60,147 bases of DNA from contig JAPYRG010000014.1 of assembly GCA_029936965.1 (NCBI GenBank), forward strand, positions 1 through 60,147, written 5' to 3'. A model generated the notes under the pieces. It was given only the letters and a program-made list of their open reading frames with translations, ran no database searches and was not told the origin of the DNA. This document shows positions 36,693-46,693 of the stretch, in pieces. Origin of the DNA: Fidelibacterota bacterium. Its GTDB lineage: Bacteria; Fidelibacterota; Marinisomatia; Marinisomatales; TCS55. Positions within the stretch are counted from its first letter, which is position 1; each line of letters starts with the position of its first letter. A program made the translations under genes and the position numbers.

Positions 36693-38498
36693 ATGAAAAT
36701 AAGAGAATATATAAAAAGGTCTGAGAACATTCTCACTATTGGCGTATTTAGTATTCTTGTAATATTCCCAGCAGTTGAGATTATTACAAGAATCCTTGGG
36801 CGTCCAGGTATTCCTGCTTCTCCAATTTTGGTACAACATATGACATTATGGATAGGGTTTATAGGGGCAGTGTTGGCAACAAGACAGAATAAACTGCTTT
36901 CACTTACTAGAGAACCATTATTTTCTCCTGATAGTGTTTTTAACAATGGTCGGTGGATAGCAAAAAATATATCATTTGTGATTATCGGAGCATTGTTCTG
37001 GGGTAGTATAAGCTTGGTGATGGTCGAATATGATTATCCGATACAAATATCGCCTGGTGTGTATCGATGGTTTATTCAATTGATTATGCCTATAGGTTTT
37101 TTACTCATAGGGTTTCAAATATTTTTAAAAAGTTCTAAAGAACAACTATTCCGAATATTAATGTTATTAATTGGAATTTTATTTGTTGTAATTGGCAACA
37201 ATGATGTCTTCCGTGATAGTGTTTATTTTTTATTGATTTCTATTGGTTTTATTTTGTTTTCCATGTTTTATGGGGCGCCAATTTTTATTGGTTTAGGAGG
37301 GTTAGCAGTAATTTTCTTTTGGCATGATTTCACACCAATATCCGCTATTTCTGCCGAAACATATAGAATAGTTGTTTCTCCAACTTTACCTACAATTCCA
37401 TTATTTACATTAGCAGGATATATATTGGCTGAAAGTCGATCTTCTGAAAGAATTTTTTATTTATTTAGAGCTGCATTTGGTTGGATTCCAGGTGGAACGC
37501 CTATTGTGATAGTATTTCTTTGTGGCTTTTTTACAGCCTTAACTGGAGGATCTGGTGTCGCGATACTTGCTTTAGGAGGATTACTTTTCCCATTATTAAA
37601 AAAAGAAGGGTATTCAGAATTATTTTCTTTAGGACTTATTACTCTTGCAGGATCTCTTGGATTGTTATTTCCTCCTAGCTTGCCTTTAATTATCTATGGG
37701 GTAACCGCTCGCGTTTCAATAAAGGATTTATTTATCGGTGGGCTTGTTCCTGGAATAATTATTTCTCTTGTAATTGCTGGATATTCCATATTTCAAGGAT
37801 ATACGCAACACGTTGAACGGCAGTCTTTTAGTATTCAAAATATCATCAATGAGTTGAAAAATAGTTTTTGGGAAGTAATTATTCCAATCTTAATCCTTTT
37901 TGGTGTATTTGGTGGATATACTACTTTGGTTGAAACTTCCGCTAGTTTAGTTATTTATGTACTATTAATTGAAGTATTTGTTTATAAAGATTTGAAATTT
38001 AATGATATACCCAGAATAGTTTTAGATTGTGCAACTTTAATTGGAGGTGTACTCATTATCCTAGGAGTAGCTATGGGATTCACTAGCTACCTTGTCGATG
38101 CACAGATACCAATGTTATTAATGGATTGGGTTGAGCAAAATATTTCATCTAAATATGTATTTTTACTTTTGTTAAATATTCTATTACTTATCGTTGGATG
38201 TCTAATGGATATTTTTTCAGCAATTATAATTCTTGTTCCTTTAATTACTCCATTAATTAGCCTGTTTCCTGATATACACCCTGTACATTTAGCTGTAATT
38301 TTTATAGCAAATTTAGAATTAGGTTATTTAACACCACCTGTAGGGATGAATCTCTTTCTATCTGCTTATAGATTTGAGAAAGACATGCCTACAGTCTATA
38401 AAGCTACACTTCCATTCTTTCTATTGAGTTTATTGATAGTTCTAGCTATTACTTATATACCAATTATATCATTAGGCTTGCTAAAATTACTACAGTAG
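36693..38498 (+). CDS. Fused TRAP permease, DctQ plus DctM domains, 601 aa
   Basis: Residues about 1-165 hold the small permease (DctQ) with about four helices. After extra helices (about 150-200), DctM follows (about 200-600) with signature stretches such as PTIPLFTLAGYILAES, GGSGVAILALGGLLFP and GSLGLLFPPSLPLIIYG, ending with LGYLTPPVGMNLFLSAY. TRAP permeases use a sodium gradient to move the solute handed over by the P protein. The QM fusion is a known variant. It is the third gene of the tatT-P-QM group. Confidence 0.92.
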   Translation: MKIREYIKRSENILTIGVFSILVIFPAVEIITRILGRPGIPASPILVQHMTLWIGFIGAVLATRQNKLLSLTREPLFSPDSVFNNGRWIAKNISFVIIGALFWGSISLVMVEYDYPIQISPGVYRWFIQLIMPIGFLLIGFQIFLKSSKEQLFRILMLLIGILFVVIGNNDVFRDSVYFLLISIGFILFSMFYGAPIFIGLGGLAVIFFWHDFTPISAISAETYRIVVSPTLPTIPLFTLAGYILAESRSSERIFYLFRAAFGWIPGGTPIVIVFLCGFFTALTGGSGVAILALGGLLFPLLKKEGYSELFSLGLITLAGSLGLLFPPSLPLIIYGVTARVSIKDLFIGGLVPGIIISLVIAGYSIFQGYTQHVERQSFSIQNIINELKNSFWEVIIPILILFGVFGGYTTLVETSASLVIYVLLIEVFVYKDLKFNDIPRIVLDCATLIGGVLIILGVAMGFTSYLVDAQIPMLLMDWVEQNISSKYVFLLLLNILLLIVGCLMDIFSAIIILVPLITPLISLFPDIHPVHLAVIFIANLELGYLTPPVGMNLFLSAYRFEKDMPTVYKATLPFFLLSLLIVLAITYIPIISLGLLKLLQ

Positions 38499-38528
38499 AA
38501 TATAAAATATTCTTTTTATCATACAATG

Positions 38529-38556
38529 TTGACTATATCACACTAATAAATAATAT
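38529..38556 (+). promoter_or_regulatory. Possible sigma-70-type promoter upstream of the PorV-like gene
   Basis: TTGACT (38529-38534) and TAATAT (38551-38556) are separated by 16 bases. The site follows the TRAP permease stop and lies about 125 bases before the PorV-like gene. A second, perfect -10 box TATAAT is at 38635-38640 without a clear -35. Either could drive the gene; neither is proven. Confidence 0.4.
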
Positions 38557-38649
38557 CTTGTTTGATTATTGGTTAGTTGGATATATTTATGGAAGTCAAG
38601 GGGATTTACATATCGATTATAAAAGTTAATTGTTTATAATAAGAAAGTT

Positions 38650-38670
38650 GACTTCAGTTTTACTGAAGTC
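38650..38670 (+). promoter_or_regulatory. Stem-loop just before the ribosome site of the PorV-like gene
   Basis: GACTTCAGT (38650-38658) pairs perfectly with ACTGAAGTC (38662-38670) over a TTT loop. The Shine-Dalgarno GGGAG begins at the next base (38671) and the ATG is at 38682. There is no T-run, so it is not a terminator. If transcription starts from the TATAAT at 38635-38640, this hairpin would be at the very 5' end of the message, like mRNA-stabilising hairpins of abundant outer-membrane proteins. Confidence 0.65.
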
Positions 38671-38681
38671 GGGAGAATAAA

Positions 38682-40037
38682 ATGAAACGTACAGCGTTTT
38701 TATGTATACTGGTCCTTTTGACAATTCTAAAGCCAATATATGGGCAAAGTGAGGCTGGTGCCGTGTTTTTATTGATTTCACCTGGTGCGCGTGCAGGTGG
38801 TATGGGAGAAGCTCAGGTTGCAGTAGCTAATGATGTGTATGCGAGCTATTGGAACCCTGCAGGATTAGCATTTCTTGAAGGTTCTGAGTTGGCTATGATG
38901 CATGTAAATTGGTTGCCAAACTTAGCTGATGATTTATACTATGAGTTTTTAGCATTTCGTAAACATTTTCCTTATTTAGGTACTTTAGGCGGTCATGTTA
39001 TTTACTTAAATCTTGGTGAGCAGATACGTATGGGAGAAACCCCTGATGATTATTTAGGTAAATTTACCAGTTATATGATGGCAGCTACTATTTCATATAG
39101 TGCGTTGTTATCAAAAAATTCATCCTTAGGGATAAATGCAAAAATTTCGTACCAACATTTGGTAGAATTAGGAGCAGGTAACGAACAGGGTAAGGGAACA
39201 TCAACAGATTTTGGTTTTGATATTGGTTATTTAAGAAAAGAGTTTATAAGTCCGAATCTTAATATTGGATTAACAATGACAAATATTGGTCCGAAAGTAT
39301 CTTTTATAGATCCTGCTCAGGCTGACCCGCAACCAACAAATCTAACTATAGGTTTGAATTATGCTATTGTTAACAGCGAATTTAATAAGCTAAATATTGT
39401 CTATGATGTGGATAAGCTGCTAGTATCATCTTATCCTGCAATGGATTGGGATGGAGATGGATATATTGGCGGATATGATAAAGATGGTCATTTATCTGAT
39501 AAGAATGCTGACTATAATATAAAAGGGCAGCAAGAAACTGAACATACCGATCCAATATATCTTGCAATATTTACTTCATGGGTAGATGATTGGTTTCTTG
39601 GAGGTGATATTGATATGGCTACTCCAGGGAATGATCCGGATAGGCAAATTGGTGGTTTTCGTTGGGATGATATTAATGGCAATGGAGAAATTGATCCAGA
39701 CGAAGGGGAAATGCTTCCTACAAATTCTTCTCCAAGTGAAGCATCTTGGGGGGATTACAATGAATTTGGACAAAAAGAACTAGGGAGCGGTAAAAATAGA
39801 ACAATTCAAAATGAACTTGATAAGTTGGTTCATAATATTGGTTTAGAATATTGGTATTCCAGTTATTTTGCTCTTCGTATGGGTTATTTGTATGACAAGA
39901 TTGGTAAAATTAATAATCCAACCTTTGGAGTTGGTCTCCGTTTTGCCGGTTATGGGTTTGATTTTGGATATACTTCAGGCAAGCCTGGTCATCCACTAGC
40001 AAATACTATGCGGTTTTCATTAAATATCGAATTTTAA
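38682..40037 (+). CDS. PorV/PorQ-family outer-membrane barrel, 451 aa
   Basis: After a signal peptide (LCILVLLTILKPIYG) comes the family opening ISPGARAGGMGEAQVAVAND, then YASYWNPAGLAFLEGSEL. These match the PorV/PorQ (UPF0164) proteins of type IX secretion. Strands alternate to the end, NTMRFSLNIEF. Two inserted Asp-rich loops, DWDGDGYIGGYDKDGHLSD (about 255-273) and DINGNGEIDPDEGE (about 330-343), look like calcium sites. In type IX systems PorV carries cargo with a sorting tail to the surface; the very next gene encodes such cargo. A hairpin and strong ribosome site precede the start, fitting an abundant protein. Confidence 0.85.
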   Translation: MKRTAFLCILVLLTILKPIYGQSEAGAVFLLISPGARAGGMGEAQVAVANDVYASYWNPAGLAFLEGSELAMMHVNWLPNLADDLYYEFLAFRKHFPYLGTLGGHVIYLNLGEQIRMGETPDDYLGKFTSYMMAATISYSALLSKNSSLGINAKISYQHLVELGAGNEQGKGTSTDFGFDIGYLRKEFISPNLNIGLTMTNIGPKVSFIDPAQADPQPTNLTIGLNYAIVNSEFNKLNIVYDVDKLLVSSYPAMDWDGDGYIGGYDKDGHLSDKNADYNIKGQQETEHTDPIYLAIFTSWVDDWFLGGDIDMATPGNDPDRQIGGFRWDDINGNGEIDPDEGEMLPTNSSPSEASWGDYNEFGQKELGSGKNRTIQNELDKLVHNIGLEYWYSSYFALRMGYLYDKIGKINNPTFGVGLRFAGYGFDFGYTSGKPGHPLANTMRFSLNIEF

Positions 40038-40064
40038 TATTCCTTATACAATACAATACTTTTA

Positions 40065-42791
40065 ATGATTAGGATACTATTAGTCCTCACGACTTTAATT
40101 ACGATTTCATTATCATCCCCAAATAAAGCAAGAGGGTTTATTCGAGTTGCAGCGATTCGCATTTCATTTATTGCTGATAATAATCCAGGAACAACAGGAG
40201 ATGGATCTTTTCTCTATAGCTCTCCCATTGATACATGTGGAAAATATACTATTGACCCAGTTCCACATAATCGATCGTATTTTGAATCCCAATTACGTGC
40301 AGTATCTAATTATTTTAAATCTGTATCATATAATAATTTTGGTATTGACATGGATAATTCAATAGTTTTTCCCGTTAATGAAGAGGATAGCTATATATTA
40401 GCTCATGAAATGAATTATTACCATCCTTTTAATGAAGATGAAATACATGATGAAAGGATTACAGAACTTTTTAGAGATGCTGTTCAGATAGCATTTGATA
40501 CAGATAGCATTAATTTTTCTTTATACGATCATATCGTAATTTTCCATGCTGGAATTGGTCAAGATTTTTCATTACCATTCTTAGATCCAACTCCCGAAGA
40601 TATTCCTTCCACATTTGTTGATCAGGAAATGTTAGATCAGTATGTAGGTGGATCAATACAGTTTTCTAATATGAAAATCAATCAAGGTATAATTCTTCCA
40701 GAAACTCAAAATCATTTATTTTTTGAGGAGTCAGAAAATATATTTTTGAATGCAGATGAACCTTGTGATTTCCAATATGGTTTAACGGGTACTTTTGCAT
40801 TGATGTTAGGTTTTGCAATTGGTCTTCCACCACTTTGGGATACAGATACTGGCCAAAGTGGAATTGGAATATTTGGATTAATGGATCAGGGTTCTAATAA
40901 TGGTCGTGGTCTTATTCCGTCTCCACCAGATGCATGGACAAGAAAATATGTAGGTTGGGAGCACTCTATAAAAATCACACCTTCTGCATTTATTAACCTC
41001 CCTAGTCGTTCTGAGAATAATATTGTAGAAATACCTATTAATAATAATGAATATTTTTTGATAGAAAATCGGACGAATTGGTATCGTGATAATATGTATA
41101 TCGATTCTGCGCGATATATTATGTATGAAAGATCTCAAAGATATCCTCCATTTATTGAAGTTCTGTTTGATTCTGTTCTGATAGATCAAGATGAAAATGG
41201 TGTAGTTACTAATATTTATGATTACGATTTAGGTTTGCCTTCTAGCGGCATGTTAATATGGCATATTGATGAAGTAAATATTAGAAAAGGTATAAATAAT
41301 TACTCTATCAATAATGATCGCTTAAACCGAGGGGTTGATTTGGAGGAATCAGATGGAGCGCAAGATATAGGATTTCCATCTATATTCTTATTTTCAGACC
41401 CTTCTGCTGGATATTTTGGAGATATGTGGTTTAAGGGCAATCCAGAATACGAGAGATCTAATCCTAATATGGAAGGGTTATCTCCGGAGTTTAGTCATTA
41501 TACATATCCTTCAACTGAATCAAATTCTGGCTCTTCAACATTTCTTGCTATAGATAATATTGGACATCAATCGGATACAATGAGCTTTTATATATATAAT
41601 TCAGCTTTAGCTGATGGATTTCCAGATAGTTCCCTACATATTAGATTAGTTTTTGACTTAGATGATGATGGTATAATGGATGTTATTGGTGGGAAAGATA
41701 GTTTATGGATAGGGCAAGAAAGCAATGTTTCAGATAGGATATATTTCTATTCTAGTTCTAATAATATATATGATATTTCTATTGGAACATTTAATAATTC
41801 AAATCAGGTAATTATTTTTGAAAGAGATAGTATAGCGTCATATGTTAATTTTTACACAAAAAATTCAGACCTAGATAATTTAGAATATGTTTTTTCAGAT
41901 ACTCTAGATTTAGTAGCTGCAGTTTTTGTGAATGATCATTCGAACAACTATACTATTAAAGATATTTCGGATAGCTTCTTCAATGCAGCATATGTGCAAA
42001 ATAATGATGGGTCCATAGATAGTATTACACAGTTTCCATTACTATCATTGTCTGATCTAGATCTAGATGGAAAATCTGAGTATTTAGTGGTAAAGCGTTA
42101 TAGTGGAGATAGCCCACTTTCTAATGTCGGTAAGTTAGAAGCGTGGAATATAAATAATAATGTTATGGTCAGTGGTTTTCCTGTTGATTCAGTTTCAAAT
42201 CAATATCCAGCATTAATTAAGAACCTTTATGGAGATGAACATCCAGAAATTGTTGTTCAAAATATAGATGGTGAGATTCTAATTATTAATTGGAGAGGTG
42301 AAATAGTATATCGTTTGGTAGAAAATGGATCTTTAACCTGTTTAGCTGAATATGAAGATAAGAATGCAATAATTACTAAATCATCAATTTGGCTATTTGA
42401 TGATGTCACAAACAATAGAGGTAATCAATGGATTACAAAGAATCATGATTTTGGTAACACCAGAACCCTTCAACTAAATATCCCAAAACAAGCGCATCAA
42501 TCTAAATTAATAGATAAAAATAAAACTTATGTATATCCCAACCCTGCATATGATGATCAAGTAAATTTTCGAATTGCTATCGAGTCAGCGGAAAAGATTG
42601 ATATTATGATTTATGATTTAGCAGGGTATTTTATTCATAAGATTAATTTCGTTAATCCTATAAAAGGTTCTATCGAAGAAAAAGTTTGGCAACTTAATCA
42701 AGTTGATCCAGGTGTTTATTTTGCAAATATAACAGCATGGAATGGAAGTGAATCTGAAACAGTAATCCTGAAAGTTGCAGTAATACATTGA
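40065..42791 (+). CDS. M6-peptidase-like secreted protein without the HExxH site, with sorting tail, 908 aa
   Basis: A signal peptide is followed by a domain like immune-inhibitor-A (M6) peptidases: the stretch after about residue 240 has IGLPPLWDTD, GIGIFGLMDQGS and PPDAWTRKYVGW, all typical flanks of the M6 zinc site. But where HExxH should stand, residues 246-250 read L-M-L-G-F, so both His and the Glu are gone. A beta-propeller-like middle follows. Residues about 820-908 form a type IX-like C-terminal sorting domain (VYPNPAYDDQ start, GVYFANITAWNG end). I infer a surface-exposed, non-proteolytic binding protein exported via the PorV-like system next door. Confidence 0.8.
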   Translation: MIRILLVLTTLITISLSSPNKARGFIRVAAIRISFIADNNPGTTGDGSFLYSSPIDTCGKYTIDPVPHNRSYFESQLRAVSNYFKSVSYNNFGIDMDNSIVFPVNEEDSYILAHEMNYYHPFNEDEIHDERITELFRDAVQIAFDTDSINFSLYDHIVIFHAGIGQDFSLPFLDPTPEDIPSTFVDQEMLDQYVGGSIQFSNMKINQGIILPETQNHLFFEESENIFLNADEPCDFQYGLTGTFALMLGFAIGLPPLWDTDTGQSGIGIFGLMDQGSNNGRGLIPSPPDAWTRKYVGWEHSIKITPSAFINLPSRSENNIVEIPINNNEYFLIENRTNWYRDNMYIDSARYIMYERSQRYPPFIEVLFDSVLIDQDENGVVTNIYDYDLGLPSSGMLIWHIDEVNIRKGINNYSINNDRLNRGVDLEESDGAQDIGFPSIFLFSDPSAGYFGDMWFKGNPEYERSNPNMEGLSPEFSHYTYPSTESNSGSSTFLAIDNIGHQSDTMSFYIYNSALADGFPDSSLHIRLVFDLDDDGIMDVIGGKDSLWIGQESNVSDRIYFYSSSNNIYDISIGTFNNSNQVIIFERDSIASYVNFYTKNSDLDNLEYVFSDTLDLVAAVFVNDHSNNYTIKDISDSFFNAAYVQNNDGSIDSITQFPLLSLSDLDLDGKSEYLVVKRYSGDSPLSNVGKLEAWNINNNVMVSGFPVDSVSNQYPALIKNLYGDEHPEIVVQNIDGEILIINWRGEIVYRLVENGSLTCLAEYEDKNAIITKSSIWLFDDVTNNRGNQWITKNHDFGNTRTLQLNIPKQAHQSKLIDKNKTYVYPNPAYDDQVNFRIAIESAEKIDIMIYDLAGYFIHKINFVNPIKGSIEEKVWQLNQVDPGVYFANITAWNGSESETVILKVAVIH

Positions 42792-45751
42792 TGATTCTAT
42801 TAAAAAGAATATTTATTTATATAATCTTATCACATTTTATTTATGCTCAAGGATACTACAATCATCCAGAAATTAACTGGAGGACCTTTGAAACAGATAA
42901 TTTTCAAATTCATTTTTATGAATCAACGGAAGGAACTGCAAGAGAAGGCGCTTTTGTAGCTGAAAAGATATATCCATTTATTATTAATCTATATGAATAT
43001 AAACCAGAGCAGAAAACTGATATTATATTTTTAGATACAGATGATATATCAAATGGTGCAGCGTACTATTATGATAATAAAATATTTATTTGGGCATCCC
43101 CTATGGATTTTGAATTAAGAGGTAGTCATCGTTGGTTGCAGAATGTGATTACCCACGAGTTTGCTCATATTGTATCTATGCAGAAGTCAATGAAAGCTGG
43201 TTTACGTTTTCCTGGAGCCTATGTGCAGTGGTTAGGGTATGAAGAGGAAAAACGTAAGGATGTATTATATGGATACCCAAATAGGCTTATGAGTTATGCT
43301 ATACCTGGAACCGTTGTTCCACCATGGTTAGCTGAAGGGACAGCGCAATTTATGTATGATGACGCGGATTGGGATAATTGGGATACCCATAGAGATATGA
43401 TTCTACGCGATAGAACTATAAATAATAATTTATTGTCCTTTACTGAAATGAATACTTTTGGGAAAAGTGGTATTGGAAATGAATCAACCTATAACTCTGG
43501 ATACAAATTATGTCGATTCATTGCTTTATCATACGGGTCAGAAAAATTAAAAGAAATCCTTATTAATTTATCATCTCCATTGCAGTTTTCAGTAAATAAT
43601 GCTATTAAGAAATCTATTGGCATAACAGGAGATGAATTATATGAAGAGTATAAAAAAAGCTTATCTAAAGGATATAATTTGTTAACTAAAAATATTAAGT
43701 TACATAGTTCAAGTCCTAATATAATTGTAGATAAAGGCTCTGCAAATCTTCATCCAGCTTGGTCTCCAAATGGAAATCAAATTGCATTTATTTCCAACGC
43801 AGATAATGATTTTTTTAGTCAAACTGATTTATTTATTTATGATATGGATAAAAATAAAGAAGAGAGTGTTCAAAAGAATGTTGTTTCTACACCATCATGG
43901 AATAGTAATGGAACTGTTATTTATTATTCGAAAAGAGCAAAATATCCCAATAGGTATGGTTCAAAATATTATGATATATATGAATATAACATTAATGATA
44001 AAAAAGAGAATAGACTTACTGTTGATTCCAGAGGTTTTGCGCCTTGTTTTATTCCTTTAGATAGTTCATTAGCATATTTAGCTACTTATGATGGAGGACA
44101 AAATATTTACCTGATAGATCTTAAGTCTCGTAAAACACAGAAGATAACAAATTTTTCTGATCGTCGAATAATTAGCAATTTATCATTTGATGATGAAAAT
44201 AATAGATTAATGTTTGATATGACTCGAAATCATTTTCGTGATATCGCTTATTTATCTCTTGAAGATAGTGTTATTGGTTATTTATTTGAGAATAAAGAGT
44301 GGGATGAAAGAGATGTTGATATATCTTCTGGGAAAATTATTTACTCTGATGACAGGTCCGGAGTATTCAACTTATATATGATTGATAAAGAAACTATGAA
44401 TGGTGGGTATATAACTAATGTTATGGGTGGTGCCTTTATGCCTGATGTGAATAAATTTGGACAAGTCGTTTATAGTCATTATGAAAATGGATCGTATAAA
44501 ATAGCGGTAATTGATACAATTGATTATTTTGATCAATTACAAGTTGGTTATAATTCTGATTATTGGCAAAGAAATGTAGACTTAACTGCCCCTATGAATG
44601 ATCAAATATTAACTGCTGATAAGACATATCATGATGACTTTACAAATATGTTTATTAGTCCGAAAGTTATGTTTGATTACAATACATTAAAACTTGGTTG
44701 GTATTTTTATTCAAATGAAATAATTGACCGTTTAAATATATTTGGAGGAGCTTCGGTAAACGCTTCTAAAGATTTAGATTTATTTTATATTTTTGAATTT
44801 AAAAGATTTTTCCCCACAGTATTTGCTGAAGTATATTATTTAACAAGAAATTTACAGGAAAAGAATAAATACTCTGTCTATACATTAGATGATCGGCTTC
44901 GTTTTCGTCTTACGCAATTTGATTTTGGATTAAGATTTCCATTATTTGGATTAGGAAAATTAGAACTTTTTTCTTCTTGGCAACAATATAGAGCATTCAT
45001 TAAAGAGAAAGTATTAGATATCTCTGGTCTAGAAGCAGGTTTAGCGTATGATTATTACAAAGGATTGATAAGCGGGATGAGGTTATCTGTAAATGGCGTA
45101 AAACGTTTAATTGATAGTAATATTAATCCATCAAGCGGATTTAAGTTAGACGCAAGTGTGCTCTATGAGAAAAACGACTTTATTGAAGGATTGAATCTTT
45201 CAGATGCTGGTACATTGTTACCAAATTATTCAAATAATAACCTTTGGCGCATTAAGCAATCAAGCTCTTTATATCTTACTATTCCTAAAACAAAACGTAT
45301 AACAATAAATCTTGAATCGATAACTGGTATGATAACAAATACGGAGGCGGATTCTTTTTTTAATTTCTTTGCTGGTGGACTAAATGGATTAAGAGGATAT
45401 CCGTTTTATAGCATTGAAGGAAATTCTATGGCATTATTTTCATCAACTCTTCGTGTTCCTATATTTAGAGAAAAACATATCCCACTAGGATGGTTGATTA
45501 TTCAAAATAGCACCCTTGGAATAATCGGTCAAATTGGGGATGCATGGGATAAAAAAACCGAGAATCCAGGATGGAATCGTTCAGCGGGAATTCAGCTTAG
45601 AATAAGTGGTTTTTCTTTTTATAATTTTCCAACGGCTATTGGATTAGAATTTCATCGTGGTTTTGATACATTTGAGAGAAAAATTGAAAATAAAATGGTA
45701 ACTTATGGAAACGATCAACGGTTTTATCTAACAGTTTTATTTGGATTCTGA
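42788..45751 (+). CDS. Gluzincin-type protease / beta-propeller / outer-membrane barrel fusion, 987 aa
   Basis: Three parts in order. After a signal peptide, residues about 30-290 form a peptidase-MA-like domain with HEFAH (about 119-123) and a downstream WLAEGTAQF glutamate, so the zinc site looks intact. Residues about 310-600 carry TolB/WD40-type propeller units (LHPAWSPNGNQIAFIS and similar). The last about 330 residues resemble an Omp85/surface-antigen barrel, with FAGGLNGLRGYPFYSIEGN and a final Phe. The start overlaps the preceding gene (ATGA). It may be an outer-membrane-anchored protease that displays its propeller. Substrate unknown. Confidence 0.82.
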   Translation: MMILLKRIFIYIILSHFIYAQGYYNHPEINWRTFETDNFQIHFYESTEGTAREGAFVAEKIYPFIINLYEYKPEQKTDIIFLDTDDISNGAAYYYDNKIFIWASPMDFELRGSHRWLQNVITHEFAHIVSMQKSMKAGLRFPGAYVQWLGYEEEKRKDVLYGYPNRLMSYAIPGTVVPPWLAEGTAQFMYDDADWDNWDTHRDMILRDRTINNNLLSFTEMNTFGKSGIGNESTYNSGYKLCRFIALSYGSEKLKEILINLSSPLQFSVNNAIKKSIGITGDELYEEYKKSLSKGYNLLTKNIKLHSSSPNIIVDKGSANLHPAWSPNGNQIAFISNADNDFFSQTDLFIYDMDKNKEESVQKNVVSTPSWNSNGTVIYYSKRAKYPNRYGSKYYDIYEYNINDKKENRLTVDSRGFAPCFIPLDSSLAYLATYDGGQNIYLIDLKSRKTQKITNFSDRRIISNLSFDDENNRLMFDMTRNHFRDIAYLSLEDSVIGYLFENKEWDERDVDISSGKIIYSDDRSGVFNLYMIDKETMNGGYITNVMGGAFMPDVNKFGQVVYSHYENGSYKIAVIDTIDYFDQLQVGYNSDYWQRNVDLTAPMNDQILTADKTYHDDFTNMFISPKVMFDYNTLKLGWYFYSNEIIDRLNIFGGASVNASKDLDLFYIFEFKRFFPTVFAEVYYLTRNLQEKNKYSVYTLDDRLRFRLTQFDFGLRFPLFGLGKLELFSSWQQYRAFIKEKVLDISGLEAGLAYDYYKGLISGMRLSVNGVKRLIDSNINPSSGFKLDASVLYEKNDFIEGLNLSDAGTLLPNYSNNNLWRIKQSSSLYLTIPKTKRITINLESITGMITNTEADSFFNFFAGGLNGLRGYPFYSIEGNSMALFSSTLRVPIFREKHIPLGWLIIQNSTLGIIGQIGDAWDKKTENPGWNRSAGIQLRISGFSFYNFPTAIGLEFHRGFDTFERKIENKMVTYGNDQRFYLTVLFGF

Positions 45752-45755
45752 TACT

Positions 45756-46679
45756 ATGAGAATAATACTAATATTTATATTAGCTGTGCAATTTATAAGC
45801 GCCAGCGATCTGTACAATCTGGACAATAGGTTTCATTCCAGTTATTATTTTTTTCAAGATTCTCTTGATAATGATAATATAAATCAAAACCTAACCGATG
45901 ATACGTTAACAGTATATCCAGCTCGACCTATGCTATATTCATTAATTTTCCCGGGTTTAGGGCAATGGCATAATAAATCTCCATTATGGAAAATTGGTTT
46001 GTTTTCTGGAATTGAAGTTGTGTCTATTCTAAGTGGAATGCAGTGGATAAAGAAAGCAGATGATATTAGAGTCAATTATGAATTATTTGCAGATGATAAT
46101 TGGAATTTAGAGACATGGGTATATAATACTTTAAGTACAACTATTGGTAATTATGCTGATGTTCATATTAATGGAACGCATAAATTAACATTAAAGTTAT
46201 CCGGATCTCTAGCTGAACAATTTGGAACATTTGTAACATCTGATTCATTAGAAGATAATGCGCATTGGGTTTATAGTGGAGAGGTGAAAGTTCTTAGAGA
46301 TAGAGATTTTTATGAAAATATAGGTAAATATGATCAATTTGTAGGTGGATGGACTGATTGCTATGATCAAAGTAATAACCAGCAGTGGTTTGAAGTATAT
46401 AAAGATGTTGGTGATAGCGTTGAAACTATTATAACTACTCCTAGCAAAGAAGATTATGTATCTAAAAGAGCAGAATCAAACGATTATTTAAATATGGCAA
46501 AATTTGCTATTAGTGCTATGATGTTTAATCATGTTGTAAGCGCAATGGATGCAGTTTGGTCTACTCAAAATAGTAATAGACCAAAAAAATCTAAGGAAGT
46601 AAAAACTGATGTTGGTTTGTTGTATGATAAGTATTCTAAATATGGTGTAGGAGGGTTTTCGATATCTTTATACTGGTAA
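45756..46679 (+). CDS. Exported membrane-associated protein of unknown function, 307 aa
   Basis: I use ATG 45756, which directly starts a signal peptide (IILIFILAVQFISA), rather than the in-frame TTG at 45741 that overlaps the previous gene. The stretch ARPMLYSLIFPGLGQWHNKS followed by WKIGLFSGIEVVSIL (about 50-85) resembles the DUF5683-type 'P-G-x-GQ-x-YN' membrane hairpin. A large soluble part and a second membrane-near stretch (FAISAMMFNHVVSAMDAVW) follow. The family match is by pattern only. It is between the protease fusion and the BamD-like lipoprotein. Confidence 0.7.
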   Translation: MRIILIFILAVQFISASDLYNLDNRFHSSYYFFQDSLDNDNINQNLTDDTLTVYPARPMLYSLIFPGLGQWHNKSPLWKIGLFSGIEVVSILSGMQWIKKADDIRVNYELFADDNWNLETWVYNTLSTTIGNYADVHINGTHKLTLKLSGSLAEQFGTFVTSDSLEDNAHWVYSGEVKVLRDRDFYENIGKYDQFVGGWTDCYDQSNNQQWFEVYKDVGDSVETIITTPSKEDYVSKRAESNDYLNMAKFAISAMMFNHVVSAMDAVWSTQNSNRPKKSKEVKTDVGLLYDKYSKYGVGGFSISLYW

Positions 46680-46693
46680 AAAAACATTCTATT

